Of a DNA stretch of 64,000 nt, positions 1 to 11,545 are shown in pieces. The notes below the pieces were generated by a model. That model was not told where the DNA came from, did not search any database, and worked only from the letters and a program-made list of their open reading frames with translations. A program made the position numbers and the translations under genes. Within the stretch, counting starts at the first letter, position 1. The number at the start of each line of letters is the position of its first letter. The DNA comes from Strongyloides papillosus (Eukaryota > Nematoda > Chromadorea > Rhabditida > Strongyloididae), in assembly GCA_005656395.1 (NCBI GenBank), contig SRSI01000079.1, positions 248,001 through 312,000 of the forward strand, given 5' to 3'.

Positions 1-243
1 AATAAATTTTTACTTAAAACAAATAAAATGAATTTGTTCTTGAAATATTATACATATGTAAACTAATATTACTGTTATAATTTAATTTTATTATTTGAAT
101 TAATCCCAATAAAACATATTTATATTAAGTTTATGTTAAAAAAAAACAAAAGTTTCGTTAAAATGTAAAGAATATTTTGACTCAATTTACTTAAGCAATG
201 ATTAAATCTATTGTCTTAGGCAAATAATGTGAATTTTCTACCA

Positions 244-252
244 TATATAATA
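244..252 (+). promoter_or_regulatory. TATA-like box of the first astacin gene
   Basis: TATATAATA lies 33 nt upstream of the ATG at 285. Similar boxes precede the genes at 8497, 43704 and 56364 at 40-50 nt or less, which gives some support in this AT-rich sequence. Confidence 0.45.
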
Positions 253-284
253 GGTAAATTAAATTTCTAACATTATGTAATACA

Positions 285-1481
285 ATGAATTCGTTTATCA
301 AGTTATTTTTATTTTCTCTATGTATTCAGAAAGGAATTTTTAATGTAAGTCCTATAAAGGGATCATTTTTTAATAACAATATCTTTAAGGATGAAGGTAG
401 TTTAAAGGCTGAAGGTAATTCAGAATCTTATGAAACTAGAATTAAAAAGTCAATTTTAAAAAATATGGCATTTAAATGGACTTTTCCAATTGATTATAAA
501 ATTGGTCCTAACTTAGATAGAGACACAATCAAGGCAGCATTGGCACTTTTGGAAAAAGAAACATGCATAACGTTTAATGAAACTAGTACTTTTACAAAAG
601 GGGGCTTAAATTATGTTCAAAATAATCGGTGTTTTTCTTATGTTGGAAAAGTTACAACAACTATACCACAAGACATAGGTTTAGCACCCGAATGTAATAA
701 AGTTACAATTGTTCTCCATGAAACATCTCATGCCCTTGGTGTGATTCATGAAATGACTAGACATGACAGAGATTATTATGTTGATGTAAAATTTGTAAAC
801 ATACACCCTCCTACTCACCCTAATTTTAAAATTTTCGACTTAACAAAAGCATCACCATTAGGCCTAACATATGATTTTGGTTCTGTTATGCATTATGATA
901 GATATGCAGGTACAATAAATAGACAATTAACAATGCAACCAAAATATGAAAGTTATTTAAAAACTATAGGACAAAGAACAAGATTTGGGTTTAACGATGC
1001 AAAACAACTTAATATTCATTATTGTAGTGATAAATGTCGGGATTCGAAATTAAATTGTAAAATGGGCGGATACCCTAACCCAAACAACTGCGAAGTTTGT
1101 AAATGCCCAGAATTTTATACGGGAAAACTGTGTCAAAAATTATCACTTTCAGATGAACAATGTGGTCCAGCAAAATTTAAAACTAAAACCGTAGATAAAG
1201 AATTAACTGTCGATGGAATTAAAACTTGTTACTTTCAAATAACCGCATCAAATGGGAGTAGAGTAGAATTAAATATTGAAACAGATTTAGCTGACAACCA
1301 CATTTGTCAACCGGATGAAGGATTAGAAGTTAAATATCTTTCTGATAAAGCTGTTTCTGGTGCTATGCTTTGTGGAAGAATCGTTGGAAAGATTATAACA
1401 TCCGAAGATAATGTTGTAGTTATGAAGTATGTTGGATTAACCCACTATAGCAAAATAAAAATACTATACCGTGAGATTTAA
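285..1481 (+). CDS. Secreted astacin metalloprotease (peptidase-EGF-CUB), complete zinc site
   Basis: A single-exon gene of 398 aa. Astacins are secreted zinc endopeptidases; in skin-penetrating nematodes many act in tissue invasion or cuticle processing (family knowledge). The order is: hydrophobic signal peptide at about residues 1-17, a propeptide-like stretch to ~60, the catalytic domain ~60-247, an EGF-like module ~247-283 with paired cysteines, and a CUB domain ~293-396 with its four cysteines C293, C315, C341 and C363. The zinc site HETSHALGVIHEMTRHDRD has ligands H145, H149 and H155 and catalytic E146. The Met-turn SVMHY at 200-204 supplies M202 and Y204. Length and order fit nematode astacins. 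No frame break is seen, so it is probably active. The start is the first ATG after a TATA-like box and precedes the signal peptide. Its relative at 56364-57523 has lost the zinc site. Confidence 0.93.
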   Translation: MNSFIKLFLFSLCIQKGIFNVSPIKGSFFNNNIFKDEGSLKAEGNSESYETRIKKSILKNMAFKWTFPIDYKIGPNLDRDTIKAALALLEKETCITFNETSTFTKGGLNYVQNNRCFSYVGKVTTTIPQDIGLAPECNKVTIVLHETSHALGVIHEMTRHDRDYYVDVKFVNIHPPTHPNFKIFDLTKASPLGLTYDFGSVMHYDRYAGTINRQLTMQPKYESYLKTIGQRTRFGFNDAKQLNIHYCSDKCRDSKLNCKMGGYPNPNNCEVCKCPEFYTGKLCQKLSLSDEQCGPAKFKTKTVDKELTVDGIKTCYFQITASNGSRVELNIETDLADNHICQPDEGLEVKYLSDKAVSGAMLCGRIVGKIITSEDNVVVMKYVGLTHYSKIKILYREI

Positions 1482-2194
1482 TAAGTTATGATGATAACAA
1501 TTTTTTTTAATTATTAATGCTCATTTTTTTGAGCATGCTTATTTTACCATTTTATCATCACGTAAAATTCGTGAAAAAGTAATTTTTTTATATTATATAA
1601 TAAATTTACAAAAATAGCGATTATTTGATTCTAAATTCCATCAACAATGGTAGCTAAAGTTTTTCCTACTTTACTTAATGCTTCGATACTGAATTTTTAT
1701 TTCTTGGGAATTTGTTTTTAATTTACATTTAGTTGTCAATTTAAAAAAATGTATCTATGATAAATCGAAAGAATTTTATATTTCCTCAAATTTTTAAAAC
1801 ATTCCTCTTTTAAATGACATTTAATATTTTTAAAAAATGTAATCTATAAGGGATGACCTTATGAATAAGAAGAATGATATAAAGATTCATGTTTTAAATT
1901 ATTCTGCGTCAGCATTGTCATTTCCAAAACATGTAACTTGTTATTATGTTAATGTAGAATAGAATTTTTTTATTGGTTAGTGCTGATTTGCAAATATATA
2001 GCTTCTAATATAAACCTTCTAATTTATAACAATAATCCTTTTTTAGCATTTTGCATCATCAAAAAAATTTACAGAGATTTATCATCATCTAATAAACAAG
2101 ATCTACTTTTTGTTGCCTTTAATTTATATAAATTTTTTTGAGCCATTAGACAATTAAAATACTAGCTGAAGTACTGAATAGATACTTTTATATA
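1482..2194. other. Intergenic, 3' flank of the astacin
   Basis: No gene is seen. A 7-bp stem with a 6-nt T loop (ATGCTCA/TGAGCAT, 1517-1536) lies just after the stop codon, and AATAAA-type signals follow near 1600. The rest is AT-rich sequence without visible structure. Confidence 0.5.
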
Positions 2195-5100
2195 ACCGGC
2201 CTTAAACCCGTCTTCGGCAGATCAGAGCTACTTCGCAGAGCATCTTTTTTATAAAAGTATTTCTATACTAAATTATTAATCAAAGTATGTGTACAAATAA
2301 TTGTTCTATTGAATTTAATTTTATTGGAAAAATAAAATAACCGAAAATGCATTGTTTAAATACGTTAATAATTCTGAGTTTAAGAATTATTTTATAACTT
2401 CTACATTTATTGAAACTGTTCAGTTAAGTAAAAAATTTACCTGACAAAAACAGTTTTATTTATATCTAAAAAGTGGATAAAAATGAATACTTGAATCATG
2501 CAATTAACTATTTAAGTGAATTTTTATCATTTTTTTGAAATTGGCACAAAAAATTTAATATCACGCTTATTAGCTACATATTTACCTTAATTCTATAAAT
2601 ATATAAATAAAAAAAAAACCAAAAAATTAATACTAAAAATAATTTCTTTCGTTTTTAAGTTACAAACTTCGTTATAGTTTTCATATTTTATGCGAGACCT
2701 TGATATATGTAGTAGATTTAGTTTTAATTATCTTAAACAACTTTGATAAAGTAATAACATGAAAAAATTTTAATTTTTACTAAAAGGATGGTCATCACTT
2801 TTTGGTCCATAACTTGATTCATCTTTTTTTAATCTTTTTAATACAGTAAAGGATTACTGTTTGATGAATGTTTTGATGACAACTAGCATTGAGGTCTATA
2901 TAAGAGCGGCGTTTATGATGAATTAATCATTTCGGTGTAATTGCTAGTTAAATAATTTTATTAACAATTATTGTCAATTATTAATCTTTTATCCATTTTA
3001 GTGCATAACTAATAAAATTTTTATTACTTTACTGAGTTTTTTTTCATTTCATACTCGTACCTTCTAAATAAATCATATGACATAAAATTTTATTTACTTT
3101 TACAGAAGGTATTTGAAAGACAAAACTATAAAAAAAAAGTGTATAAAAAGTGGTATCGTTTAAACATAACTTGGTCGATTGTAGACAAAACTTTTTGCGA
3201 CTTATTTTCCTCTTTAAGTTAGAAAAAAAATACATCTAGAGACTATTTAATCATAGTAAATGATCAAGTTTAAAAATAATTATGTCTGGAACAAAATTAA
3301 TTTTTGCAAAAAAAGAATGGAAAAAAGCAAGAAAAATGATACAAAAATTACCATATATCGTTTTGTAGATAAGTTATAAACTTCACAATAGTTTCATTTT
3401 TAAATTTAGACTTAAATGTATGTAAAAAAAACCATATCTACTTAATTTTAGCATGTTTCAATTAAATAACAACTATTTAATTTTTTCATTTTCATTTAAA
3501 AAATAGTTATCATTTATTGATCCATAACTTAGTCGATTCTTTATTAATCTTAATGCTGTTGTGTTTCCCCCTTATTCTTGACTTGTACCTTTTAAAAATA
3601 ATTCACTAACATAAAATTTCATTAACTTAAAAAAAATTATTTCTGGAACAAAAATATGCAAAAACGTATCCAAAAAAGTGATGTTTTTTTAAAAATAATT
3701 TGGCCACATATGATTAAAAGTTTTAAAACCCACTTTCCGCACTAAGTTAGAACAAAACACATTTAATGACTCTTAAATCATAAAAATTGATCAAGTTTAA
3801 AAAGAGTTATGTTTAGAACAAATTTCATTTTTACGAAAAAAATCAAAAAAAAGCAAAAATGTTGGCGTTTAAATCAACATAACTTCTTTGGTTATTAAGC
3901 TATAAACTTCGTCAGACCCTTTTTTTAAGTTAGACGTATATCTAAATAATAGATATCATTTTATTTGTTTTCATCACGTTTTGACTAAGTTGTAGTCATA
4001 TAACTTTTAAATTTTTTTTTCAAAATGATCACCACTCTTTGGAACATAGCTCGGTCAATTTTTAAAACAATTCTATAGTATTGTGTTTCTACACTATTCT
4101 AAAATTTGACCTTAAAAATGACATATATACTATTGTATCTTATATATTTTATAATAACGTTATTTTCTGTATAAAACTATGCTAAAAAAGTCAAAAAACG
4201 ATGTTTTTTAAAGATAATTTGGCAAAATCTGGCCAAAAGTTTTTAAAACTAATTCAGCTCTTTAGTTAGAAAAAAACACATTTTTTTGGCTATTTACATA
4301 TAAAAATCCGTTAATTTTGAGAGAAATTATGAGAGAGAAAAATTTTTTTTTCTTATTTCTTTTTATTATAGAAAAATGAACTCAAAATATTTTGAATTTA
4401 AACCTCTATATTATTAATAGTGGGTTTTTATAATGTTTATCTTTTTATTGTAAAATAAAGTATTCAATTATTTATCTTTAAAGTAAAATTTAAATATAGT
4501 TTAAATTTCTCCCTTAATTATAATTTACGTAAATTTAAATACTGTAATGATTATATATTATGAGCATTTTTACATGTTCGATACAATAAAAATATAATTT
4601 TTACTTATAAAATAAATTTTTATAAATTGGTTGACAGTAATATCTTTACAGTTCTTATTCATTTGTTTTCAGAATTTAAAAAGGAAACCTTAATAGTGAA
4701 TCAAAAGTAATTAATAATATTTATAATTTAAAGAAAGAATGTGAAAAACTACTCGAAGATAAAATTGTTGATTGCCAGTCAGAAATTTTGAAATCTAAAA
4801 AATATGCTTTAAGTTCGTCAATATCTATAACAAAAAGAAATAAGAAAAGAAAACTTGTCTCTCTCATAACTCTTTTCAAATTCAACCGATTTTTATAAGT
4901 GAATAGTCAAAAGATGTGTTTTTTTCTAACTAAAGCGATGAGTTAGCTTTAAAAACTTTTGGCAAGATTTCGGCTAAATTATCTTTAAAAAAACCCCGTT
5001 TTTTCGTCTTTTTTTAGCATAGATTTGACCAGGGGGTAACGTTATCTCAAAATATATCAAATATAATGATCTATATGTCATTTGAAATGTTAAATTCCAG

Positions 5101-6415
5101 AATAGTGCGGAAACACAATACTCTAAAATTGTATTGAAAATTGGTCGAGTTATGGTCCAAAAAGTAGTGACCATTTTGAAAAAAAGATTTAAAAGTTAAA
5201 TAGCTACAACTTAATCATAACTTTATAAAAACAAATAAAATAACATATGTTATATAGATCTAAGTCTAACTTAAAAAATAAGTGTCTAACTAAGATTAGC
5301 TCAACTACGTAAGTTAGTTATTTTAATTTGAATATCAACTTTTTTGCCTTTTTTTCACATTTTTCACAAAAATCAATTTTGTCTTCAGCATAACTTTTTT
5401 CAAACTTAATCAATTTTTATGGTGAAATAGTTATTTGATTTATTTTTTTCAAATCAGGGGAGAAAATAAGTTTCGAAACTTTTGGCTCATAACTGGACAA
5501 ATTATTTTTAGAAAACATCATTTTTTAGCCACATTTTTGCATAGTTTTGTTCTAAAAATAACTCTTTTAAAAGTTGATTAAACTTTGTGATTTATGACTC
5601 ATTTATAAAGTACAAGTATGGAAAAGAGGGAAATTTAAAGTAAAAATTTTATTAGAATGAAACTGGGGTTATAACAATATAAAAAGAATGATAATTAATA
5701 ATCCCAATGATAGGTGAACAGGTAATCAGGATAGGACTCATTGAGCTAACAATCCGTTCAGGAGTCATCCATTCTTACTTTTAATATTAAAATGATCAAC
5801 AAAAAATTAGTAAAGTTATGATGTAAAATGTGACAAACATTTTTTTAGTAGAAATAAAATTTCTAAATATTATAACTTTATAAAAAGTTGTTTTAAATAA
5901 ATAAAATTAAATATAGTATATAGGTCAAAGTCTGATTTTAAATATAAAATCATAACGAAATTGTAGCTTAAAAACGAAAAAGTTTTTTTTAGGTTTTAAT
6001 TTTTTTTCTCATATGCATATTTGTAAAATTAAGTTAAATGTGTAGTTAATAGAGCAATGATATCAAATTGTTTATACCAATTTCAAACATATAATGAAGA
6101 GTCACCTAAATAGTTACTTGGATTGTTTCAAATATTCATTTTTATTCACTTTTTGGATATAAATTAAATTCTTTTTGTTAGGTAAATTTTTACTTAACTA
6201 ACAGTTTCAATACTTGTAGATGATATAAATCGATTCTCACAATCAGAAATATTTACATATTATAACAATGTTTTTTCGGTTACTCTACTTTTCCAAAGAT
6301 ATGTAATTCAATGAAACAATTTGTTCATACATACTTTGATTAATATATTAGTATAAAAACTCCTTATTCAAAAATATTCTCTGCGAACAAATTATGACCT
6401 GCCGAAGGCTGGTTG
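2195..6415. mobile_element. Large foldback element, ACCAGCC family, copy 1
   Basis: The left end (ACCGGCCTTAAACCC) and the right end (ending GGCTGGTTG) are inverted copies, and the similarity continues inward for about 2 kb on each side. Landmarks such as the segment around ATTAATCAAAGTATGTGTAC occur at 2275 and, reversed, near 6340. The arms are made of related units about 525 bp long: a phrase around GTTATGTCTGGAACAAAATT recurs near 3276, 3806 and 4325, and in reverse near 4860 and 5385. The turn-around is at about 4375-4850. No transposase is encoded, so it must be non-autonomous. No clear target duplication was found. Other copies are at 30023, 34964, 36867 and ~63090. Confidence 0.75.
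4683..4898 (+). other. Short open frame in the loop of the foldback element
   Basis: This 71-codon open stretch lies in the turn-around region of the foldback. It follows a possible splice acceptor (TTTTCAG ending about 4672). The first ~45 codons have a charged, coiled-coil-like composition (K, E, L, I, with two C) and lie in loop DNA; the last part runs into the repeat arm. It may be captured host sequence, a transposase remnant or chance. No function is assigned. Confidence 0.2.
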
Positions 6416-6993
6416 TTAAAAATATTATAAAAGTGATCAATATTTGACTAATGATAAATTTCTGCAAATTTAATTGTAGTAAATGATAATATATTCATGT
6501 GATAGATATTTATTTACTATATTATAATAATGCCAGCGTATTTTTAAGTATTATCTTATCAAAGTTTTATTATTAAAGAACATAAAAAAGTTGACAAAAA
6601 TCATAATATTTTTTTATATTAGGAAATTCAACATTGTTATTGAAATTCTATGTTTGTGAAATTTTAGAAATATTGAGAAAAAAAGTTTTTGTAATCAGCA
6701 ACAATTATTAAAATGTTTTTTATATAAAAAACTATTATCTACTTGAAATTTCAAAAATCTGCTTAAATTTTGAAAACCTGTAACTCCGTTTAAATTCCAA
6801 ATTTCTTTAGGAACTCTGTAAAACAAATAAAATATTGATGTTGGCTACAAAATAATTCTAACATCACATTTGTATTTAAGTATATGTAAAATTATATATG
6901 CGGATATCTAATAAGTTTAAGCAGACAATCTTGTATTCTTGTTAAATATATAGAGCCATATTGAATATAATTATTATTTTGAAATGACTAGTA
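6416..6993. other. Intergenic, nothing recognised
   Basis: AT-rich spacer between two inverted-repeat elements. No open frame, repeat unit or RNA gene was seen. Confidence 0.4.
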
Positions 6994-8169
6994 CACACAC
7001 AAAAAAGAGACATAAGTTTACGCAAAATGCATAAACTTGTTCAATCTAGAAAAATTTGAATTTTCCTGAATTTTGACTAATTATTTTGTTTATAAAAATT
7101 AAAATAACAATTAAAAAAAACTATTTAAAAATTTTTTTTTATTATAACACTCTTGTTTTAAAGCCTAAGGTTTCTTCTACAGTCTATTTTAAGGTACAAA
7201 ATTAGGATTTAATCTTATGTAAGATTATGAATGCCTTTATAAAAAGCGTTTGTTTACATTTAACATTATTTTTTTTATGTTTTTCAATTGTTAAATTATT
7301 ATAAATTAAATTTTTAAGTTAAATTACACTCTATTTATAACACAACTTTATTATATTCCTTTTCAAGATCATTTTTAAAAATCAAACATGTGAAAAGTTA
7401 TAAAACATTGTATATTTTTCTACATGGTACAAAATAGTTTGTAAATGTTTTGCTCTAAAAAAGTGTAAATACTAAAATAATACTTTGGATTAATTCATAA
7501 TGATCTGCGTAATTGAATAATTATTGCTTTTCATTATTACTTCTATAAAATTTTTAAATTTTAAAAACTTAATGCTGTTAATTGAGCTTTTAAAAGAATG
7601 ATCTTTGTTAAACATTTACAATTTTACACAAAATTGACTTTTAAAAACGTATTCATAGAATATTATAAAAAACAAGTTGGTTTCTAAAATAAACATAATA
7701 TTAGGATTAAATAAAAGTTACATTACTTCCAAATATCAAGTACATACAGTTTCAAATAAGTATACTCTTTTTTAATTTTTATAACTACGTTCATTTCTAA
7801 CCAATTTTAACAAACTTTCTTTTGTCTGTAGCTAAAACTTTTAAATTTTGTTCATCATAAAAATTAAAAAACTGTTCTTAAGTATTAGGTTTAATCTAGA
7901 AATAGTCTATATTTAAAAAAAATAAACATTTTTAATATGATTTCCAATATCGTTTGATTTAACTATAATGGATTTCTTCTTTGAAGCCATGTCAGATTGC
8001 TTATCTACTATACACAAATTGAAAATAAAAAAATTGATGAGAAAATTAAGAAGTTCTTTGAAGTGATAAATGATAATAAAGAAGGTTTGAGAAAAAGTTC
8101 TCTAAAATTCTGAAAAAAGACTGACATCATGACTAAGCTAAAATGAATGCCATTTTATGTCTCTTTTCG
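6994..8169. mobile_element. Non-autonomous TIR element, CACA(n)A-run family, copy 1
   Basis: The left end reads CACACACAAAAAAGAGACAT and the right end reversed reads CGAAAAGAGACATAA, each next to TA, which fits Tc1/mariner-type insertion. The interior is similar to the copy at 41764-43392, for example around 7150-7250 against 41940-42010 and 7365-7440 against 42830-42890. It lacks the inner insertion found in that copy. No transposase frame is present. A 43-codon lysine- and glutamate-rich open stretch at about 7985-8115 may be a remnant or chance. Confidence 0.55.
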
Positions 8170-8448
8170 TATAAAAATTAATTAAAAATTTTAAATAAAT
8201 GTTCATTATCCTTGAACGTAATTTCTACTGCAAAGAAATCAGAAAATTGAAACAACTTCCTTTATGTGATAAAACTCCGAAGTCTTAATTACAGATTAAA
8301 AACAATTTATTAAAATCGGTTAAAAATAAACGAAGTTATAAAAATTTAAAAAAAGATATACCTATTTGAAACGTCCTGTATTTGTTGTTCTTTAATTCTT
8401 TAGAAATTAAATATTTGTTTTATAATAGTCATTCATAGTGGTTTTTAG

Positions 8449-8456
8449 TATATAAG
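8449..8456 (+). promoter_or_regulatory. TATA box of the two-exon secreted gene
   Basis: TATATAAG lies 41 nt upstream of the inferred last 5' position before the ATG at 8497. Confidence 0.5.
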
Positions 8457-8496
8457 GGAATTTTACTTTCAAAATATCAAAGTAAAATATTCAAAA

Positions 8497-9022
8497 ATGA
8501 GAGCGTTTAAAACATTAACATTATTTACAATTATTTCAATATCTAATGCTCGTCTTTTACATTTCCCTGTCTTTAACTTAGAAAGAGATGTTTCACCCGG
8601 AACAAAATTGCTTACCATCATTGGAACACCTGAATGTCTTTTTATTAATCCATTTAAGTTAGAACTTACAGATAATGTTACAGCGCAATTAGGAACTAAA
8701 ACAGAATATTATGGTAATACTAATGTAACTGTTTCATGTAATAAAGAAATTAAAATTGAGGCAATTGTAGATGAAAATGACATAACAAGTGGAGGTAAAT
8801 AAGTATAGAAAAACAATCATATATATATTTTTAGTTTTTGTTGTTAGATATTTTTATCATGTTACCGAATTAAAGTTTACGAAGAAAATTCCAGGAGAAT
8901 GTAAAGACAAAACTGGTGAAAAGATACAAGGTCGTTTTATATGTAGAATTGATAAAATCAATCCAGATAGGAAAAACCTCATAAGCCCTGAAATGTATGA
9001 ATTTATGTGGCCTTATGTTTAG
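8497..9022 (+). CDS. Small secreted cysteine protein, two exons (8497-8794, 8835-9022)
   Basis: The product is 161 aa once a 40-nt intron at 8795-8834 is removed (GTAAAT donor, TTTTTAG acceptor). Exon 1 ends in phase 1 and exon 2 continues in frame to the stop at 9022. Reading through without splicing hits a stop at once (GGT AAA TAA), which supports the intron. Residues 1-18 form a signal peptide ending near SNA. Four cysteines (PEC, VSC, GEC, FIC) suggest two disulfides; N-linked sites occur at NVT and NTNVT. No known domain is recognised. The locus at 34103-34531 shows the same intron position and phase and a matching cysteine-rich C-terminal half, so the two look like a small family. Probably exported; function unknown. 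Confidence 0.75.
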
Positions 9023-9479
9023 GGAGCTCAATATCCTCCTTTTAATCGTGGCTAAAACAAAACTATTTCTTATCTAGTTCATTTTAATAATTTATTACAT
9101 TATTTTATTATTTGACTTTTATATAATATTATAATGTTTATATTTTAATAAACAAACTAATAAAATTTTTCTATTACGTAGGATCTAAAAAATAATTTTT
9201 TTAACTAAATAAATAATAGAAATTTTTTATTTGTATAATATCTATAATCACAACTTTATTAAATTACGCCAATAAATCGTTCCGATTATTTCATTATTTT
9301 TAATTAGTAATAATCCGAAAATTTGTTTGTAGTAACACACGAAAATACTTTCTGAATTTTCATGGACAGAACAATTATTGAAGAGAAAATATATTTTAGG
9401 ATAATTTTTTCTGTAAATTAAACTAATGAACGGTAGATGTATTGCATTTTTCAGATCTGCAAAAGATATTTGCAAAATG
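9023..9479. other. Intergenic, 3' flank of the secreted gene
   Basis: No gene is seen. Several AATAAA-like signals occur between 9140 and 9230 and could serve polyadenylation. Confidence 0.4.
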
Positions 9480-9483
9480 GCTT

Positions 9484-9858
9484 AGTAAAAATTTATAAGA
9501 TTATAATTTATTAGTGGACTATACTTTACAGAGAAATACAAAAACTAGTACAATAAGACGGATGTAAAACGTGACCACCTGTAAGAGTTATAATATAAGG
9601 GAAAGATTCTACTTACGAATTACACAAATTAATTATCACTAATTATAATAAACAATGGAATAGCACTGTAGTATCACTAACTACCTGAAAATAAAATTTG
9701 ATTACTACCAGTGAAAAGCATTACATTATAATGTCATGAAAAATAAAATGACAATTTTTAGTTTTTCTCAACCCTTATATCTAACATTATAACTCCTGGA
9801 GGCACACGGTAAAATAACAAATGATCTTAAGACGAAAATATTTAAATCATATTTTACT
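9484..9858. mobile_element. Solo LTR, 375 bp, with 4-bp target duplication GCTT
   Basis: The sequence runs from AGTAAAAATTTATAAG to ATATTTTACT, with AGT...ACT ends as in many Ty3/gypsy-type LTRs. GCTT at 9480-9483 and 9859-9862 flanks it directly. A second copy of exactly the same length is at 45557-45931. No internal retrotransposon region lies beside either copy, so both probably arose by LTR-LTR recombination. Confidence 0.82.
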
Positions 9859-9862
9859 GCTT

Positions 9863-10147
9863 CATCTAATATGCAATGGGAAAAATAATATTAAATATTT
9901 TCTTAAATTAAAGAATTTAAAAATTTAGTTAAAACAAAATCTAAAAGAAATATTTTCCACGATTTATAGAAATACTATTTCTCCAATCACATAGTCTACT
10001 AGCTTTCCTGCGAATTGCAATAAAATTTCTTCTTCATTTTTTGTATTTATAAATTGTAATAATTTAGAATTGTACAAAATTTATGTATTTAAGGGTATAA
10101 AAAATTTAAGAGAATAAAAAGACAGAAATCAAGATTTGAAATTTTAG
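9863..10147. other. Intergenic, nothing recognised
   Basis: AT-rich, no open frame or repeat recognised. Confidence 0.35.
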
Positions 10148-10264
10148 TTATGTAAAGTAAGAATTAGTACTACAAAGGACCCAACTAAAAAGAAAATGAT
10201 ACTCAGAACGCGCCAAGCCCTGGATCGTGTTAAGAAAAAGGTCATGGAAAATCCCATAAATTAA
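10148..10264 (+). pseudogene. Possible fragment of a Tc/mariner-type transposase DNA-binding domain
   Basis: A 38-codon open stretch ending at TAA 10262-10264 has an arginine- and lysine-rich pattern (RTRQALDRVKKKVMENP). It resembles the spacer and second helix-turn-helix of IS630/Tc1-type transposases, where R-T-x(n)-R-x(n)-NP is common. Nothing else of a transposase is visible nearby. Either a relic or chance similarity. Confidence 0.3.
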
Positions 10265-10665
10265 ATTTATCTCATTTATTCATTTTAAATCATTTTAGAA
10301 TTCGTTTTATTCTTTTTTATATATCACTATTTTTATAATTAATTGTTATAATTTTAGTTCTAGTTTTTTCAATCAATAAAGTCTACGTTAATATTGTGTC
10401 GTAGCTTCGTCACGGATCTTTTTTTCTACGCCAATCAAAATAATTTAACTTGTAATAAATAAATAATTAATTTGTTTGTTTGTAATTTGGTAACCTTAGC
10501 TTTATTATAATTGTAACTCATTTTGTAATCTTATGTTTTGTGTAAAAACTTAGTGTAGTTTTGAATTGTTTTTATTACAAAAGTATATTCTGACCCTGAT
10601 ATAACGCCACATAATTAAAATATAATATTAAGCAAAAAACAATTTTTTATATTTATTATCTAATT
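10265..10665. other. Intergenic before the LTR element
   Basis: AT-rich sequence with no supportable feature. Confidence 0.35.
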
Positions 10666-10793
10666 AGTGGCCACCTTAAAATAGAAAAATTATATATATT
10701 AATTATTAACTTACTAATTAATATATTCTTTTACCTTTCTTAATTAACAGGCAAACGAGATACAATATGACAATAAAATTACAATGAAATAAT
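10666..10793 (-). repeat. 3' LTR, outer part (rest at 15415-15495)
   Basis: It begins AGTGGCCACCTTAAAATAG and matches the LTR at 20721-20889. That copy lacks about 40 bp present here, between GGCCAC and TAATTAATAT. The LTR resumes after the LINE at 15415 and ends CATGTTACT at 15495, giving about 209 bp in total. The 13 bp ACAATGAAATAAT at 10781-10793 is repeated at 15402-15414 as the LINE target duplication. Confidence 0.85.
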
Positions 10794-10808
10794 TTTTTAA
10801 TTTTAATT

Positions 10809-11543
10809 TTAACTCTTATCTAAATACAATCTATCAAGTAAATTAATTTGGGAGTTTGTACTCTTCCATAAATTTCTATCTAGACAATCTCTTAACCATA
10901 AACTCCTACTTTTCAGACAGTCAGTATATCTTAATGGAGGTCTTCCTTTCCTTCTCTTGAAGCCATAAGGAAAATGTTGTAAACTCATTTTCGCTGGCTT
11001 GTTCAATTTTTGTCTTACAGTATGGCCAATAAATCTAAGTTTTAAACGAAACACCACATTTACTATAGGAGTAAGACCAATTGAATTATATAACTCTTTA
11101 ATATTTATGTGATCTAATATCGATTTTCTGGAGATGAGCCTAATCATTTTATTTTCGTTAGATTGCAGACGTAGGTATTGTGTTTTCAGAAGATTCCAAC
11201 ATTGACAACTATATAAAATAGAAGGTCTGACTAATTGAACGTAAAGATTAATTCTTTTTTCAAGGGCTATTGAATGGTCTAGTAATAATCTTTTATGTTT
11301 ATGAAAAGATATCCAACCGCCTCTAATACGTTCAGAAAGAAAAGAGTTCCATGAATTATCATCTTTAGGAAGTGTATTTTTGTATATTTTTTCATTAATA
11401 CTAATTATCTTTCCCAAATATTTAAATTGAGAAACTTTCTCAATTTCTTTACCATCTATTTTTAACTTAACAGAACTTTCGTCATCAATTAAATTATTGT
11501 CAAAGCACATATATTTTGTCTTTTTAACATTAACCTCTAAACC
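10809..11543 (-). pseudogene. LINE ORF, C-terminal part of the reverse transcriptase
   Basis: It encodes the part after the YADD catalytic motif: a GLEVNVKKTKYM segment (the RT thumb-side motif), a linker, and a C-terminal domain with RFIGH and GRPPLRY motifs, as often seen at the C-terminus of RTE-type proteins. The reading frame continues exactly from the segment at 12989-13394 if the 11546-12986 insertion and one TA copy are disregarded. The stop is at 10809-10811. Confidence 0.82.
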
Positions 11544-11545
11544 TA

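Noticed and set aside
1517..1536. Rho-independent-like terminator after the astacin
   Set aside because: Stem AT-rich and only 7 bp, in a eukaryotic context where such terminators do not apply; listed only as a hairpin.
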